From: Coffea arabica
Taxonomy: Eukaryota; Streptophyta; Magnoliopsida; Gentianales; Rubiaceae
Length of the DNA stretch: 64,000 nt
Assembly: GCF_036785885.1 (NCBI RefSeq)
Contig: NC_092329.1
Span: 15,828,449-15,892,448, forward strand
Direction of reading: 5' to 3'
The translations under genes and the position numbers were made by a program. Below the pieces are notes generated by a model that worked only from the letters and a program-made list of their open reading frames with translations, had not been told where the DNA came from and made no database searches. Positions 32,508-44,914 of this stretch are shown here, one piece after another (the stretch's first letter is position 1; every line of letters starts with the position of its first letter).

Positions 32508-32523
32508 TAGGTGTAGGGGGAAT
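32508..32523 (+). other. Polypurine tract of element A
   Basis: TAGGTGTAGGGGGAAT lies directly before TGATAGG of the 3' LTR. The same arrangement is seen at fragment C (12825). Confidence 0.75.
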
Positions 32524-34910
32524 TGATAGGTTGCAATTTTATCATTTATTTTATTATTAATTTTTCCTATTACCTGATCCGATATGGATTAATTAGCAGA
32601 TTCTACTCACTTTTCGTAATTTACATTTATTTCAGGGAGTAGAACGAAAATACCATAACCAATGCCACTTTGGCATTCATCACGAAAGAGCTCAAGTAGC
32701 AGGCATCCAGGGGCATTTTTAGAACAAGAAGATGCGGCCCTTTTTGGTAATTTACGGAAGACAACTTTCGAAAAGGAACAAAAAGGCTGAAGTCTTCTTC
32801 ACCAGAAAAGGCTGCCGCACAGTAGGATGAATATAGGAATTAGATAGAAATTAGAATGAGGAGCAGAAGATTTTTGCCACCTTTAGCTTAGCTTTACTTT
32901 GAATTTTCCCTAGGATTTCCTTTCTCTTTCCTCTCGCATGTCAGGAGTAGAATACTTTTGGCTTTGATACTTTGACTCTTCTTTTGGTTTCGTATTGGCT
33001 TTTCTTCTTTCGGATGTCAAGACCAAACAAAGCAATGAACTACTTCCTCTAACTTTACTTTTTCGACAGTATTCCAACGATGTGAATTTACCCAATTGAT
33101 GGCCGCTGCTTTCTCTCCAATTTTGTATGGAATTTTCGCACCAAATATGTACTAATTTCCTCACTCTAGTCAAGGAATTACGAAGGTTTTGGTTCGCCTA
33201 AAAATTGTGAGATCGATTTAATTTTATCTTCTTCTTTTATTTATTGGTATTCGCATATCCCTTGATTGTAGTATTTATGATTATTTAATTAATTGATTGT
33301 CTTGGATCCAGATAATTAGTTAACTTGATAATCTATTGTCAATTAGGGCATTAAATCCGTAATTGTTTAATTGTCTTGAATTAGTGACAACTGGCATGAT
33401 TAGATTTGTGTCAGCGGGATACGCGGGATAATCTGAAATAATCCTGGTAGTGCGTTATTTGGTTAGAATAAGACTCCTCTAATATGTAAGGCAGTTGGAA
33501 AATTAAATCTTACGAGCATACCTAGGATTATTTCTCAATTAGAACAGTGATTAACGGGCGTAACTTAATCACCGACAAAGTAAGGAGGGATTGACTGTCA
33601 TCGCTTGTTTGGCAGTTATAACCTATTTATTGGTAAATAATTGGAATTGCTTGTGCATCGATGATCAATTAGGTGAACCATTGTTGAAGTTATTTCTTGG
33701 ATAGACCTTTAATTATTATTACCTTCATTTTAGTGAATTGTCATTTAATTTTTAGTTGGATATTTTATTCTTAGTTGAATTATTTTAATTGTCACCCTTT
33801 ATAAAAAACACACCCTGTGTTACTTTGAATTTCTAAAGAGACAAATATTCTCAGTCTCTGAGAATATGACTCTATTTGCCCTGTCTACAAATTCATAATT
33901 ATTTGTGAATAAAGCCATCCTATTCGGGTATATCGGATCAAACAAACTCTTTGGGAATAGGGTGAATCAAGTAATCCATTGTACACCTAGAGTCCCTGCT
34001 CCAGTACTTGAATTGGGTTTTGGTTATTTTAATTGGCAACTAGATTTAATTTTATCCTTTTCTTTTATTTATTGATATTCGCATATCCCTTGATTGGAGA
34101 ATTCATAATTATTTAATTAATTGATTGTCTTGAATTTGGATAATTAGTTGATTTGATAATCTATTGTCAGTTAGGGTATTAAATCCTTAATTATTTAATT
34201 GTCTTGAATTAGTGACAACTGGCATGATTAGATTTGTGTCAGGGGTATACGCGGGCTAATCTGAAATAACCCTGGTAATGCGTTATTTGGTTAAAGTAGG
34301 GCTCCTCTAATATGTAAGGCAGTTGGGAAATTAAATCTTACGGGTGTACCTATGATTATTTCTCAATTAAAGCAGTAATTAACGGGCGTACCTTAATCAC
34401 CGACACGATAAGAAGGGGTTGACTGTCGTTGTTTGTTTGGCAGTTATAACCTATTTATTGGTAAATAATTGGAATTGCTTTTGCATCGATGATCAATTAA
34501 GTGAACCATTGTTGAAGTTATTTCTTGGCTAGATCTTTAATTATTATTACCTTGATTTTAGTGAATTGTTATTTAATTTTTAGTTGGCTATTTTATTCTT
34601 AGTTGAATTGTTTTAATTGTTACCCTTTATAACAAAACACCCCCTGTGTTACTTTGAATTTCTAAAGAGACAAATATTATCAATCCCTGAAGATATGACC
34701 CTACTTGTCCTGTATACAAATTAATAATTATTTGTGAAAAGCCATTCCATTTGGGTATATCAGATCAAGCAAACTCTTCGGGAATAGGGTGAATCAAGTA
34801 ACCCATTGCACACCTAGAGTTCTTGCTCTAGTACTTGAAATCGGGTTTTAGTTACTTTATTTGGCAATTAGGTTTGATTTTATTATTGCACAGGTTTCAA
34901 CAACCTGTCA
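32524..34910 (+). mobile_element. 3' LTR of element A (2387 bp, internally duplicated)
   Basis: Bounded by TGATAGGTTG and CAACCTGTCA, which form imperfect 10-bp inverted ends. It is 847 bp longer than the complete LTR of element B (1540 bp), mainly because an 828-bp part is present twice (33215-34042 and 34043 to about 34872). TATA-like TTTATAAAAAAC occurs near 33798 and a related site near 34628, so the candidate promoter region is also doubled. Confidence 0.9.
33215..34872 (+). repeat. 828-bp tandem duplication within the LTR
   Basis: GATTTAATTTTATC at 33215 recurs at 34043, and the following sequence (ATTCGCATATCCCTTGATTG, TTAATTGATTGTC, GTGACAACTGGCATGATTAG, AACGGGCGTA) recurs in the same order at the same spacing. 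The copies are moderately diverged. Unequal exchange between GATTTAATTTTATC-like sequences at both ends explains it. Confidence 0.88.
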
Positions 34911-35869
34911 CTCAATGAAATCAACTCTTCAATTGATATAACACTACTCAAATTTAGCTCATCAAGATTTGAGAGGGAGTTGAGGTCTGGTAAGCATTCA
35001 ATCTTAGCATTGTAAAGGATAAGTCGCCGAAGGCGAGGTAGATGCTGAAAAGATACATCTTCTATCATGGTCAAAGCTTGGCAGTCTGATAAATCAAGCT
35101 CTTCTAGCTTTCTCGAAGCCAAGCTCGGCAACTTCTCCAGATTCAGACAACCTGAAAGTAACAGCTAATGGAGGTTTTTGAGAGCAGAAAGGCATGGTAA
35201 ATCTTTGACTTTTGTTTTTGACAAGTTGAGAACTCGAAGTTTTTCTAAACAATCAAAGAACTTTGATTCGATTTTGACAAGATTACAGGCACCTGAAAAG
35301 TCAAGCATCTCTAGCTCTTTGGGAGATTCAACACAGTTCATGTATTTTATCTCAGAACACCAACTCAAATAAAACTCACAAGGTTTGCTGATGTTAAATG
35401 GTACGCAAGGAATCGCAGTTCCAAATAAGTCAAGGATCTTCAGACAGCTATTACTTTCAAATGATTTGTCCTGGAAATCCATTATCACTGACCGTGAAAT
35501 ATCGAGAACTTGCAAATTAGTTAAAGACCGAATGCTGGGCAGTCTATCCATGTTGCGACAACCACTAACTGATAGATGAGTAAGCTCATTGGTTTCATGA
35601 AGAATAGGCAAAGATTTGATCATGGTGTTTGAAAGATTTAATGTTTGAAGTTTTGGAAATGATTTCAAGTTCTTTTCTGGAAAAGTTGGCAAGGAGGCAG
35701 CACCGAAAAGATCAACAACCATAAGTTTTTCATACTTTTTCAGACTCTTCAACTCTGTCAAATGAGACAAGCCCTTCAGAATGAGCTAGCGGAGTTCTGT
35801 AAGATCATAAAAAGATTTAGGCAAGACTTTAATCTGAAGGTCAGAGAAGTGGAAGGCACGAAGTTGGGT
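34911..35869 (-). pseudogene. LRR segment of a disrupted NBS-LRR gene, stranded between two retrotransposons
   Basis: Reading on the minus strand from 35869 downward gives about a dozen leucine-rich repeats (for example LTNLQVLDISRS, KLQTLNLSNTMIKSLP, LRVLNLSKTKVKDLPCL, LEELDLSDC). The frame continues exactly from the NB-ARC/LRR segment at 46543-48083 once element B and one copy of its CATTT duplication are removed. In-frame TAG codons occur at 35786-35788 and 35165-35167. At 34911 the repeats run straight into the end of element A's LTR. No LRR sequence appears on the far side of element A, so the 3' end of the gene is lost. LRRs normally provide recognition specificity in immune receptors. 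Confidence 0.88.
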
Positions 35870-35874
35870 CATTT
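35870..35874. repeat. Target-site duplication CATTT, left copy (element B)
   Basis: CATTT flanks element B here and at 46543-46547. Five bases is the normal Ty3/gypsy duplication. It proves that both ends of element B are the original ones. Confidence 0.9.
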
Positions 35875-36260
35875 TGACAGGTTGTCGAAACCTGTGCAAT
35901 AATAAAATCAAACCTAATTGCCAAATAAAGTAACTAAAACCCGATTTTAAGTACTGGAGTAGGGACTCTAGGTGTGCAATGGGTTATTTGATTCACCCTA
36001 TTCCCGAAGAGTTTGCTTGATCCGATATACCTGAATGGGATGATTTTTCACAAATACTTATTAATTTGTATACAGGGCAAGTAGGGTCGTATCCTCAGGG
36101 ATTGGGGATATTTGTCTCTTTAGAAATTCAAAGTAACACAGGAGGGTGTTTTGTTATAAAGGGTAACAATTAAAACAATTCAACTAAAAATAAAATAGCC
36201 AACTAAAAATTAAATAACAATTCACTAAAATCAAGGTAATAATAATTAAAGGTCCAGCCA
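35875..36260 (-). mobile_element. 3' LTR of element B, 5'-truncated by internal deletion
   Basis: It matches the last 386 bp or so of the 5' LTR (45003-45390). At about 36258-36261 the sequence switches directly to the internal region (CAATAACCCAACATG), with CAA shared at the join. About 0.9 kb of internal sequence and 1.1 kb of LTR are missing between, including the polypurine tract. Confidence 0.85.
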
Positions 36261-36499
36261 ATAACCCAACATGAACCCTTGGTATTCACATGAGAGCTAA
36301 GCACCAAAAAGAAAGAAAGAAAATGAATGAAAGATAGACAAATAATGAACTAGAAATAAAGGAAAAATACCTAAAAACTAAAAACTACTATAAACTAAAA
36401 ACACTAGTACCATCTGATCCCCCCCACATTTAAAGGACACATTGTCTCTAGTGTGACAAATAAATAGCAAAAGTGAAAGAAAGGGCAACAAAACTCCCC

Positions 36500-37682
36500 T
36501 GAAATCGGATCAAAGTGGTGGGCGAGGCGGACATAGAGTAGCAAGACCCGCATGATGCATAAATTGCGCCAAATTCTGCATCATGCCAGCCACATTGGCG
36601 TCGATGTTGAGCATAGGAGCCTCTAGATTCTGGACCTGTGTCCGGAGTTGGTGCCATTCAACAGCTCTAGAGGGTGGAGGAGGCGGGGCAGAGGTAGACG
36701 TGCTGGGATCATCGCCAGCAGCGTCCTCGGCCGACCTAGGAAATGAAGAGGGCCCCGCTTGTGTCCAAGGGTGCGTACCCAGAGCTCGAATCGATCCCGG
36801 AGGGGTAAACTGGTAGAAACCATTAGGCAGGTGCTCGACGACTCCCACATTCTCTAAGCAGTCTTGAACTGTGCTGCCAACCAACACCCCAAGTTGACAT
36901 TGATATTATTTTTCATACTCCAGATGAAGAAGAACTCGGGTCGAGAAAGTATACCGGAGCTCTCCTTGCGACCCGAGTAGCTGTAGGCTAAGAATTGCTG
37001 AATATATCGGGCACTAGGATTCTTAAGAAAGGAGCTCCTAGATCTAGAAGGGTCATAGCGGTGCCGATCGACGGATATGTCCCTCCACACATCATGGCAG
37101 TGGGAGAGAAATGGCTCTACATAATCACAGGCATTCTCAGCATATTCTCTAGTCTCAGCATACTCCCGAGTAATGAATCCAAATGCCAAATTAAACTGGA
37201 TAATGGAGAAATTGAACTCCTGACCCATTAGATGGAAATGAATGACATTTGGGGTGTCAACAGTGTACCTCGTAGGCAACTCAAACTCAAAGATGAAGTA
37301 AAACTCCCGAATCAGCTCGACAAAGGCTGGACGGAAGATATCAAGATACGGGCGCCACCCAATGGCTGTAAACATCTATTCAACCTCCTCTCGTATGCCT
37401 AGGCCACCTATAGCAAGTTTCTCACAAGATTTGCAGGGTATGATACGCCGCTCACACACTTTGGCGTATCTCTGCTGATCATTGGGTCTAGTGAAGTTCA
37501 AATGCCCCCCCAAAGTGAGCGAGGGCATTTACATGAGCACCCCTATCCCTACCCCTACCTAATCGGGTACGGACACCGGAAGAGGAAGGTTGGTTGGCAG
37601 GTATGTTTATTGAAATGGAGGGTTGGGGTGAGGGCTGAGATTGAGAGGCTTTAGACCTAGAAGCTGATTTTGGTCGCACCAT
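36500..37682 (-). pseudogene. Third ORF of element B (Athila ORF-type), broken
   Basis: Starts MVRPKSASRSKA at 37682 and is interrupted near 37488. The main open run (37375-36854) contains WRPYLDIFRPAFVELIREFY and NFSIIQFNLAFGFITREYAE. A C-terminal part (36887-36510) contains GVVEHLPNGFYQF and MLNIDANVAGMMQNLAQFM. It is collinear with the element A copy. Agreement between two copies supports this as a real gene of the element. Function unknown; no envelope features seen. Confidence 0.75.
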
Positions 37683-38293
37683 GGCCTCAAACAGTCAACT
37701 CAATCAACCAAAGATAAAAGCTCCAACAATTACAGAAACCAGCAGATGCAATTAGCAAAAGAAACCCAGCAAAAGCAAAATCACAGGCAAAATCACAATT
37801 GAGTTGACCAAAGTCACAGACAAGGCCCCTCCAAATCAGCAACTTAAATCAGTAACCAGAGTGTTTGCCAAAATTCGATTAAAATCCACTAATGCCAACA
37901 CGTAAATCACATGGTCCAAGTCCCCCAATTCAATAGGCAGTTTCAAAATTAATTCAACCAAAAATTCAATAGAAACCTAAAAGAATAGAGCAATTCAAAA
38001 CAATGGGTAGAGGACTCTCAATGGCTCACTTGAGAGCAAAGACGGCGACAAACAATATAGCACCGACCCTAACAAGCAATGATGGTTCACAGTTGAGCAA
38101 TTGGAGGCAACCTAATCACCAGTGCACCCCAAAATACTGGATTTTCAACACACCGAGCAATCAATAAAGACAAAAATCTCAAAATATGTAGTCAACCAAT
38201 AGAGAATAAAAATACCCACGGCTCCAACGGAAAGTCAATAGAGGCCAAAATCAAAAATTGAAATCAACAGCCCGACTGTCCCCAACAAATCAA
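37683..38293 (-). other. Spacer of element B before the third ORF
   Basis: AT-rich sequence corresponding to 29291-30110 of element A. No gene. Confidence 0.5.
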
Positions 38294-38960
38294 TTAAATA
38301 CGACCAATCTCAAAAGGTAAATCTAACTTGAATGAGCCACACCAGCGGCAAAGAGACCTCCCACAATGGTGGAATCGCGAAGTGGGTGGCGTTACGCTGC
38401 TAGCGACGGCGGCAAGCCGCGAATGCCCTGTTGGGAGAGTTACGAGGAGAAAAACAGGGAGACGGCGTGCGCCTTCTGGCCAGGGAGGTGGCATGCGCGA
38501 GCGTGGGCTGAGCGCTGAAGACGGCGGTGTGTGGCTGTCGGCGTGTGTGGCGCTTGGGCGGCGACGGCTTCAAGCGAAGCAGAGGGGGAAGCCGACTGCG
38601 AGGGAGGCGCGCAGAGCAGCGATCGTGCGCTTGGTGTGCCTGTGGTGGCATGCTATTGGGTGATGAAACTGCGGTGGAAAGAGGGAGAGTGAACGCGTGG
38701 TGGGTTGCGGCGGCGCACAGAGCCGCGGGCGGCGCAGGCGCGACGTGTGTGGTGCTCGGCTTCAGTAGCAGCGATGGCGCGATGGTGGCGTGGGTGAGCT
38801 CGCTGGCGGCACAAGTTGCTGCGGAAGGAAGAGGTGGCGGCGGACAAGAGCTCTTGGTCGACAGAGAGAAAGAAACAGCGGAGGAGAAAGAAAGAAAAGA
38901 GGAGGAAAAAAGAAAGAAAAGGAAAGAAAGAAAGAAAAACAAAAGAAAAGAGAAAAACAA
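38294..38960 (-). other. GC-rich island inside element B
   Basis: Rich in GCGG, GGCG and CGCG on the plus strand, with overlapping open runs on both strands (38294-38494, 38400-38960, 38527-39021) and a flanking (GAAA)n tract. The peptides are compositionally biased and frame-inconsistent with the element A island, so I do not call a gene. Confidence 0.5.
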
Positions 38961-39179
38961 AAAAAATAGTTTTTTTTCAGAAATTTTTTATTTACGTATA
39001 GAATTAAATTTTTTTTATTAATTAATTGTTTTATTTTTTTATTAAATTAATTTTTAAAAAAATTATTTTTTTAATTAATAAAAAAAAATTTTAATTTTAT
39101 TATGAACAAAACTTATTTTCGAAATTTAAAATTAGAGAGTAACAGGAAATCGGAAACTGTTTTCGAGTTTTGAATACTT

Positions 39180-39345
39180 ACCTTTCTCGCGAACGTGACG
39201 CGGGCACGTCAAGAAGGCAAGAACCCTTCTGACTATGAGCTCTCTGTACGACATGATGCGGGCGCATCAAGAAGGTCAGAACCCTTCTGACCTTGAGCTC
39301 TCTGTACAACATGATGCAGGAGCGTCAAGTCAGAAAGACACCTAC
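39180..39345 (-). repeat. Hairpin-bearing tandem repeat after pol, element B
   Basis: A roughly 66-bp unit (GAGCTCTCTGTAC, ACATGATGCGGG, CATCAAGAAGG) is repeated twice or more. One copy contains the perfect stem-loop GGTCAGAA-CCC-TTCTGACC at 39274-39292. The equivalent region of element A (28311-28460) has related, imperfect stems. Confidence 0.7.
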
Positions 39346-39507
39346 AAATTATCAAAAAAAATGAAAATTGAATCCAAACATTAGTCAAACTCAAGGAAAA
39401 CACATTTAGACTATCGTACAAAACCGAACAAACAACTTAAAGAAATTGGGTTGCCTCCCAATGAGCGTCTTTCTTTAATGTCTTTGGCTAGACATGGTAA
39501 GGTGTCC

Positions 39508-40671
39508 TTAATTGGGGCACAGCGGTGCATCTAGACGTTTCGTCTCCACTTCTCCACTTGAAAAATCTTCGTAATAATGTTTGAGACGGTGCCCATTCAC
39601 CACAAACTTGTTGTCTGTCTTACCACTCTGAATTTCAATTGCACCATATGAAAATATGTGAGTAACAATAAAATGTCCAATCCAACGGGAACGTAGTTTA
39701 CCTAAAAAGAGTTTGAGCCTGGACTGGTACAAGAGGACCTTCTGTCCAATTTCAAAGGTTTTTCTAGAGATTTGTTGATCATGAAATGCCCGACTCCTTT
39801 TCTTGTAAATTAATGCATTTTCATACGCTTCGTTCCGGATCTCCTCCAATTATTGTAAATCTAACTTCCGATGGGCACCGGCCTCTTCTAGGTTCATGTT
39901 ACACTGTTTAATTGCCCAAAAAGCCTTGTGCTCGAACTCCACTGGAAGGTGACATGGCTTTTCAAATATCAATCTATAGGGTGGCATCCCTATGAGGGTC
40001 TTGTACGCAGTCCGATATGTTCAGAGTGCATTTTCCAACATTTGACTCCAGTCCTTCCTATCAGGTCGCACCATTTTCTCCAAGATGGACTTAATTTTCC
40101 GATTCAATACCTCCGCTTGACTATTGATCTGTGGGTGGTACGATGTTGAGACCCTGTGAAGTACACCGTACTTGCGAAACAGCGCGGCTATAGTTTTGTT
40201 GTAAAAGCTCGTTAATTACCTTTGGCATCCCAAAACGTACAAAAATATTAGACGTGATAAAATCTACAACTACTTTCGAATTATTAATCCGAGTGGTTTT
40301 AGCCTCCACCCATTAGATACATAATTGACTGCCAACAAAATATATATAAAACCGAATGAAGCAGGAAAATGTCCCATGAAATCTATACCCCAGACATAAA
40401 AAATTTTGACAAAAATCATCGGAACTTGGGGCATATGATCCTTACGGGCTATATTACCCACCCTTTGACAGCGATCACACGACTTACAAAACACATAAGC
40501 ATGCTTAAACAATGAAAGCTGATAAAATCCATTTTCTAAAACCTTATGAACAGTTCTCTTTGGTTCAAAATGACCTCCACAGGCAAAAGTATGACAATAA
40601 GTTAAAATCGACTGGAATTCAGTTTCACTTACACATTGTCTCATTACTTGATCAACGCACCTCTTCCACAA
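39508..40671 (-). pseudogene. Integrase of element B, broken
   Basis: Zinc region ([19 protein letters not shown]) and GIDFMGHF lie at 40671-40270. The middle of the core is frameshifted near 40290-40200 ([10 protein letters not shown] is readable, then the frame is lost). The GPY/F-type end (RWIGHFIVTHIFSYGAIEI) lies at 39849-39508. The catalytic core is therefore incomplete. Confidence 0.85.
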
Positions 40672-40683
40672 GTACGGGTCATC

Positions 40684-42400
40684 CTAGATAAAATTCTTAG
40701 CGTCGCTCTTCAATTTATCCCTCTTCGATTTTGGCCAACCTGCAGGGAAATTAACTGTTACTAGATAATTGACTAAATCGGCATACCAAGTCAATTGAGA
40801 ATTTAGAGAAAATAAATGTTCTTCCGGGAATGCATCCTTTAATGGCTCGTTCTCCTTTCTAACGGGTATACGATTCAAATGGTCGGCTACTAAATTCTCT
40901 GAGCTTCTCTTATCCCTTATCTCCAGGTCAAATTCTTGCAGGAGCAGTATCCACCTTATGAGTCTCAAATTTGCATCTTTCTTGGTCATTAAGTATCTTA
41001 ACGCTGCATGATCAGAAAATACAATAACTTTAGTACCCAATAAATATGACCTAGACTTTTCTAAGGCAAAAATAACCGCTAGAAACTCCTTCTCAGTAGT
41101 GGAGTAGTCCAGTTGAGCCCCATTCAAAGCTCGGGGCGCGTAGTAGATGGCGTGCGTTGTGTTTCCTACTCTTTGTCCCAATACAGTCCCTATAGCATGA
41201 TCACTGGCATCGCAAATGATCTTAAATGGCAAATTTCAGTCAAGAATTGGATGATCGGTGGCGAGGTCAACAGCGTCTTTAGCGTGGCTCTCTCGCACTT
41301 GTCATCGAATTCGAAGGCTACATCTTTTTGTAAAAGTTGGATTGATGGGGCTCCAATTTTCGAAAAATCCTTGATGAACCTCCGATAAAAACTTGCATGC
41401 CTAAGAAAAGAGCGTGCTTCTTGCACACTCGCGAGGTAAGGTAAAGCAGACATAATGTCTATTTTAACCCTGTCAACCTCAATACCTTTAGAAGACACAA
41501 CATGACCTCAGACTATCCCATATTCAATCATAAAATGACATTTTTTTCAATTAAGCACAAGATTGGTCTCTATACATCTTAACAAGATTAATCTCAGGTT
41601 ATCTAGATATGTATCAAAACTATCACCATATATACTGAAATCGTCCATGAAAACCTCAATTATTTTCTCAATATATTCAGAAAAGATGTTTACCATACAT
41701 CTCTGGAAAGTTGCAGGTAAATTGCACAACCCGAATGACATCCGTCTATATGCAAAGGTCCTGAACGAGCACGTGAAGGTCGTCTTCTCTTGATCCTCTG
41801 GTGCAATTGTTATTTGAAAATATTCTGAAAATTCATCCAAAAAGCAATAGTAAACCCTACAAGTTAAACGTTCAACTATTTGGTCAATGAAAGGGAGAGA
41901 GAATGATCTTTTTTGGTGACGGCGTTCACCCTACGGTAGTCAATACACTGCCTCCATCCAGTGGGTTTGCACACTGGTACGAGTTCACCCGTTTGATTAG
42001 CCTCCACTGTCACTCCTATCTTCTTTGGGACCACCTGGATCGGGCTCACCCATGGGCTATCCGATATCGCGAAGATGATCCCTACATCGAGCAACTTCAG
42101 AATTTCTTTCTTCACCACTTCCATCATAAGGGGGTTGAGCCTCCTTTGAGCTTGCCGTACGGGTTTGACATCCTCTTCCAACCTAATCTGGTGCATACGG
42201 ATGGAGGGGCCGATCCCCTTGATGTCGGCGATGGTCTACCCTATTGCCTTTTTATGTTCTCTAAGGACTCGGTTTAGGTTCTCCTCTTGGGTTTCCGAGA
42301 GTGCAGCTGATATAATCACCGGTAGTATTTCGTTGTTGCCCAAATACGCATATTTCAAGTGCTTCGGCAGGAGTTTCAACTCAACACAGGTGCCTGCATC
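40684..42400 (-). pseudogene. Reverse transcriptase and RNase H of element B, broken
   Basis: MHQIRLEEDVKPV and QCIDYRRVN (42196-41876), then FTCSFRTFAYRRMSFGL and the intact catalytic motif FMDDFSIYG (41840-41547), then the RT connection (41498-41190), then RNase [20 protein letters not shown] and [10 protein letters not shown] (41232-40684). Stops and shifts separate the pieces; for example TGG is TGA where element A has TAG (26392). Confidence 0.88.
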
Positions 42401-43136
42401 ACAGATGGTAATACCCTTTGGTGAGCTTTAGGAATGAAAATAGGTAAAATTTCATATCTTTTCGTTGTGGTTGGCAACGAGTGTAATGCTCCTATTGTGC
42501 ATTTCAAATCTTCACTCCACTCCATCTCAGGAGTTGTCTCCAACTCAAGGTGCTTGGTTAAAGTAACCTCCAACTCATCCCTGCCAACAGTTTCAAACAC
42601 TTCCTGCACCGCAGGGTCAATAGCACTCACAGAAAAAATAGAACTAAAGTTAGAGTTTGAGGGGTATTTCATAGCATCAAAGATATTAAAATGCATAATT
42701 TTTTCATCAAATTCCATGGATAAGGTGCCCTTATTAACATTAATTTTCGTTTGTGCTGTGCTAAAAAAAGATCTACTTAATAACAAAGGTGGGGGATCGG
42801 GGGAGTGATCATTAACCATATCAAGTACATAAAAGTCAGTTGGAAATATCAAATCATTAATTTTTACCAACACATCTTCAACCAACCCATCAGGATATGC
42901 ATTAGTTCGGTCAGCTAATTGAATGATTATCCCAGTTTGTTTTTTAATGGACTTAGGTTTAAAGAAGCATAGATGGATCTAGGCATGACGTTAATCGAGG
43001 CTCCCAGATCCAACATGGCCTTCCTAATCAAAGTGTTGTCTATCCTACAGAGGATAGTAAACATATCTGGGTCCCCACACTTTGGTGGGAGATTCCTCTG
43101 CAAAACTGCGGACACGTTCTCCCCTACAATGACCAT
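42376..43136 (-). pseudogene. Protease region of element B
   Basis: LDLGASINVMPRSIYASL (43136-42927) carries the intact retropepsin motif. A frameshift follows, then VEDVLVKINDL and LLLSRSFFST (GRPF in element A) at 42885-42376. Part of the gag-pol frame. Confidence 0.85.
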
Positions 43137-44914
43137 TTCATCTCCCCTAAACCGCCTTCAATTGACACAAAAATTCTCAAAAATTTTGCGTATTTCGGCA
43201 CTTGTTTGATTGCATCTAAGAGGGGGATATTAATCTGTACCTTGCGGAATACCTCCATGATTTCCTTCTTCTTATCTTGTTTCCTCGGTTTCTCCAACCT
43301 GCTAAGAAAGGGAGGTGGGTTAGTCTTAACTATAATGACTGGGTCGGGGAGTACCTTTGGATTTGTGCCACTGCTGTCCTCCTTCTCAAGCTCGTTCTCA
43401 ATTTTTTCCTCATCCTTGTCCTTTGGGATCACAGGTTCGGATCCTTGGATTTCCTTCCCGCTCGTTAGGGTCATCGCGCTTACGTTCTTTGGGTTCAACT
43501 CAGGCTGAGATGGCAATTTACCTTGGACTTGGGACTCCAAACGGTTGATTGTTATGGCTATTTGGTTCATTTGATTTTGCATGGATTGCATCTGGCTCAT
43601 TTGATTTCTTTTGTTATGCAGTTCGGAGTCCGTCTTTTGTTGATGTTACGCGGTAGTAGCCATCAGTTGTTTCATTATCTCCTCCAAAGATGGACTAGAG
43701 TTCGGTGGCTGAGGTGGTCAGGGAGGGTACTGCTGCTGGTACCCTTATTGTCTATTTAACACAAAGTTAGATTGTCTGTTCCTTCCATAGCTGAGGTTGG
43801 GATAGTCCCTCCAACCCGGGTTATACGTATTCGACTACGGGTCATAGGCCTTTCTTGGCGCGGGCGTGTGACCAATCATGTTTACTTGCTCTGCACTTTC
43901 CTCTTGAATCATTGGACATATCTCCGTAGAATGACCCATACCAGTACAAATCCCGCACACCTTGGCCTGAGATGCATTTCCTACAGCCAACTGCCTAACA
44001 AAAGAAGTCAAATCAGTCAGCTGCTGCTGGATAGAGGATGTCTCTACTTCATTCACCTTGCGTATCGGGACATCTTCTCTTGTATCAAATTGCTGTGAAT
44101 TCTTCGCTATTCCTTCAATTAGCTCCCACGCTGCTCGAGGGGTCTTGTTCACCAGAACCCCTGCACTTGCAGTATCAATTATACTCCTGTCTCTGAAGAG
44201 TAGCTCCTCGTAAAAATATTGTATGAGCAACTGTTCATTTATTTGGTGTTGGGAGCACTTGATGCACAACTTCTTGAATCGTTCCCAGTAGTCGTAGAGC
44301 GACTCCCCTGGGTGCTACTTGATACCAAATATCTCCTTTCTTAGACTTGCAACTCGGGACGTTGGAAAATACTTGTCTAAGAATTTTATCTTCAATTGGT
44401 CACACATGGTAATGCTACCTGGTGGTAGGTAGTACAACCAGTTTTTTGCAGAGTCCTTCAAGGAGAAGGGGAATGCCCTCATTTTAACCTGCTCTTCTGT
44501 AATGCTCGGGAGTTTCATGCTGTTGCAAACTACATCAAACTCTTGCAAGTACTTATACGGCTCTTCACCTGGTAAACCATGAAATGATGGCAAGAGATGA
44601 ATTAGACTAGATTTTAATTCAAATGGAGTGTTATCATCTAAACTTGGAAAAATAATGCACAAAGGCTGCTGATTTAAATCAGGAGCAGCCAATTCCCTTA
44701 GTGTTCGTGCATTAGCCATGGTGACTTCCTCTTAGTCCGAATCACTTGAATTATCACCACGCAAATTTGCCGACTCCACCTCTGGATTAAGTCCCTGAAG
44801 TGCAGTACCGGATTGCTCCTTCCTGAGCTGTCTGGTCTCTTTTCGTGTTCTCCGTGCGGGTCTCTCTACCTCAAGGTCAAAAATCAATTCAGCTGTACGA
44901 GAAAATCGAGACAT
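43137..44914 (-). pseudogene. gag of element B, broken
   Basis: Start MSRFSRTAEL at 44914. Stops occur after DSD at 44732 (TAA, CAA in element A) and after IFGIK at 44315 (TAG, CAG in A). Capsid pieces FHGLPGEEPYKYL and NWLYYLPPGS, and the zinc knuckle CGICTGMGHSTEICP, are readable. The C-terminal linker (SGKEIQGSEPVIPKDKDEEK) continues to the protease. Confidence 0.88.

Larger units (their letters stand above)
22598..34910 (+). mobile_element. Athila-type Ty3/gypsy retrotransposon, element A
   Basis: In order: remnant of 5' LTR end (CAGGTTTCGACAACCTGTCA), primer-binding site, gag, protease, RT, RNase H, integrase, a long spacer, a third ORF, a polypurine tract and a complete 3' LTR (32524-34910) opening TGATAGGTTG and closing CAACCTGTCA. 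The tRNA-Asp-like primer site, the DMGAS protease and the third ORF after pol mark the Athila lineage. The 5' LTR has lost all but about 25 bp, so no target duplication can be read. Many stops, several frameshifts and an altered RT active site make it non-autonomous. Its 3' end abuts LRR sequence of the broken resistance-type gene. Confidence 0.9.

Noticed and set aside
38294..39021. Overlapping 66-186-codon frames in the GC-rich block of element B
   Set aside because: Open on both strands because of GC bias. The peptides do not match the equivalent block of element A.
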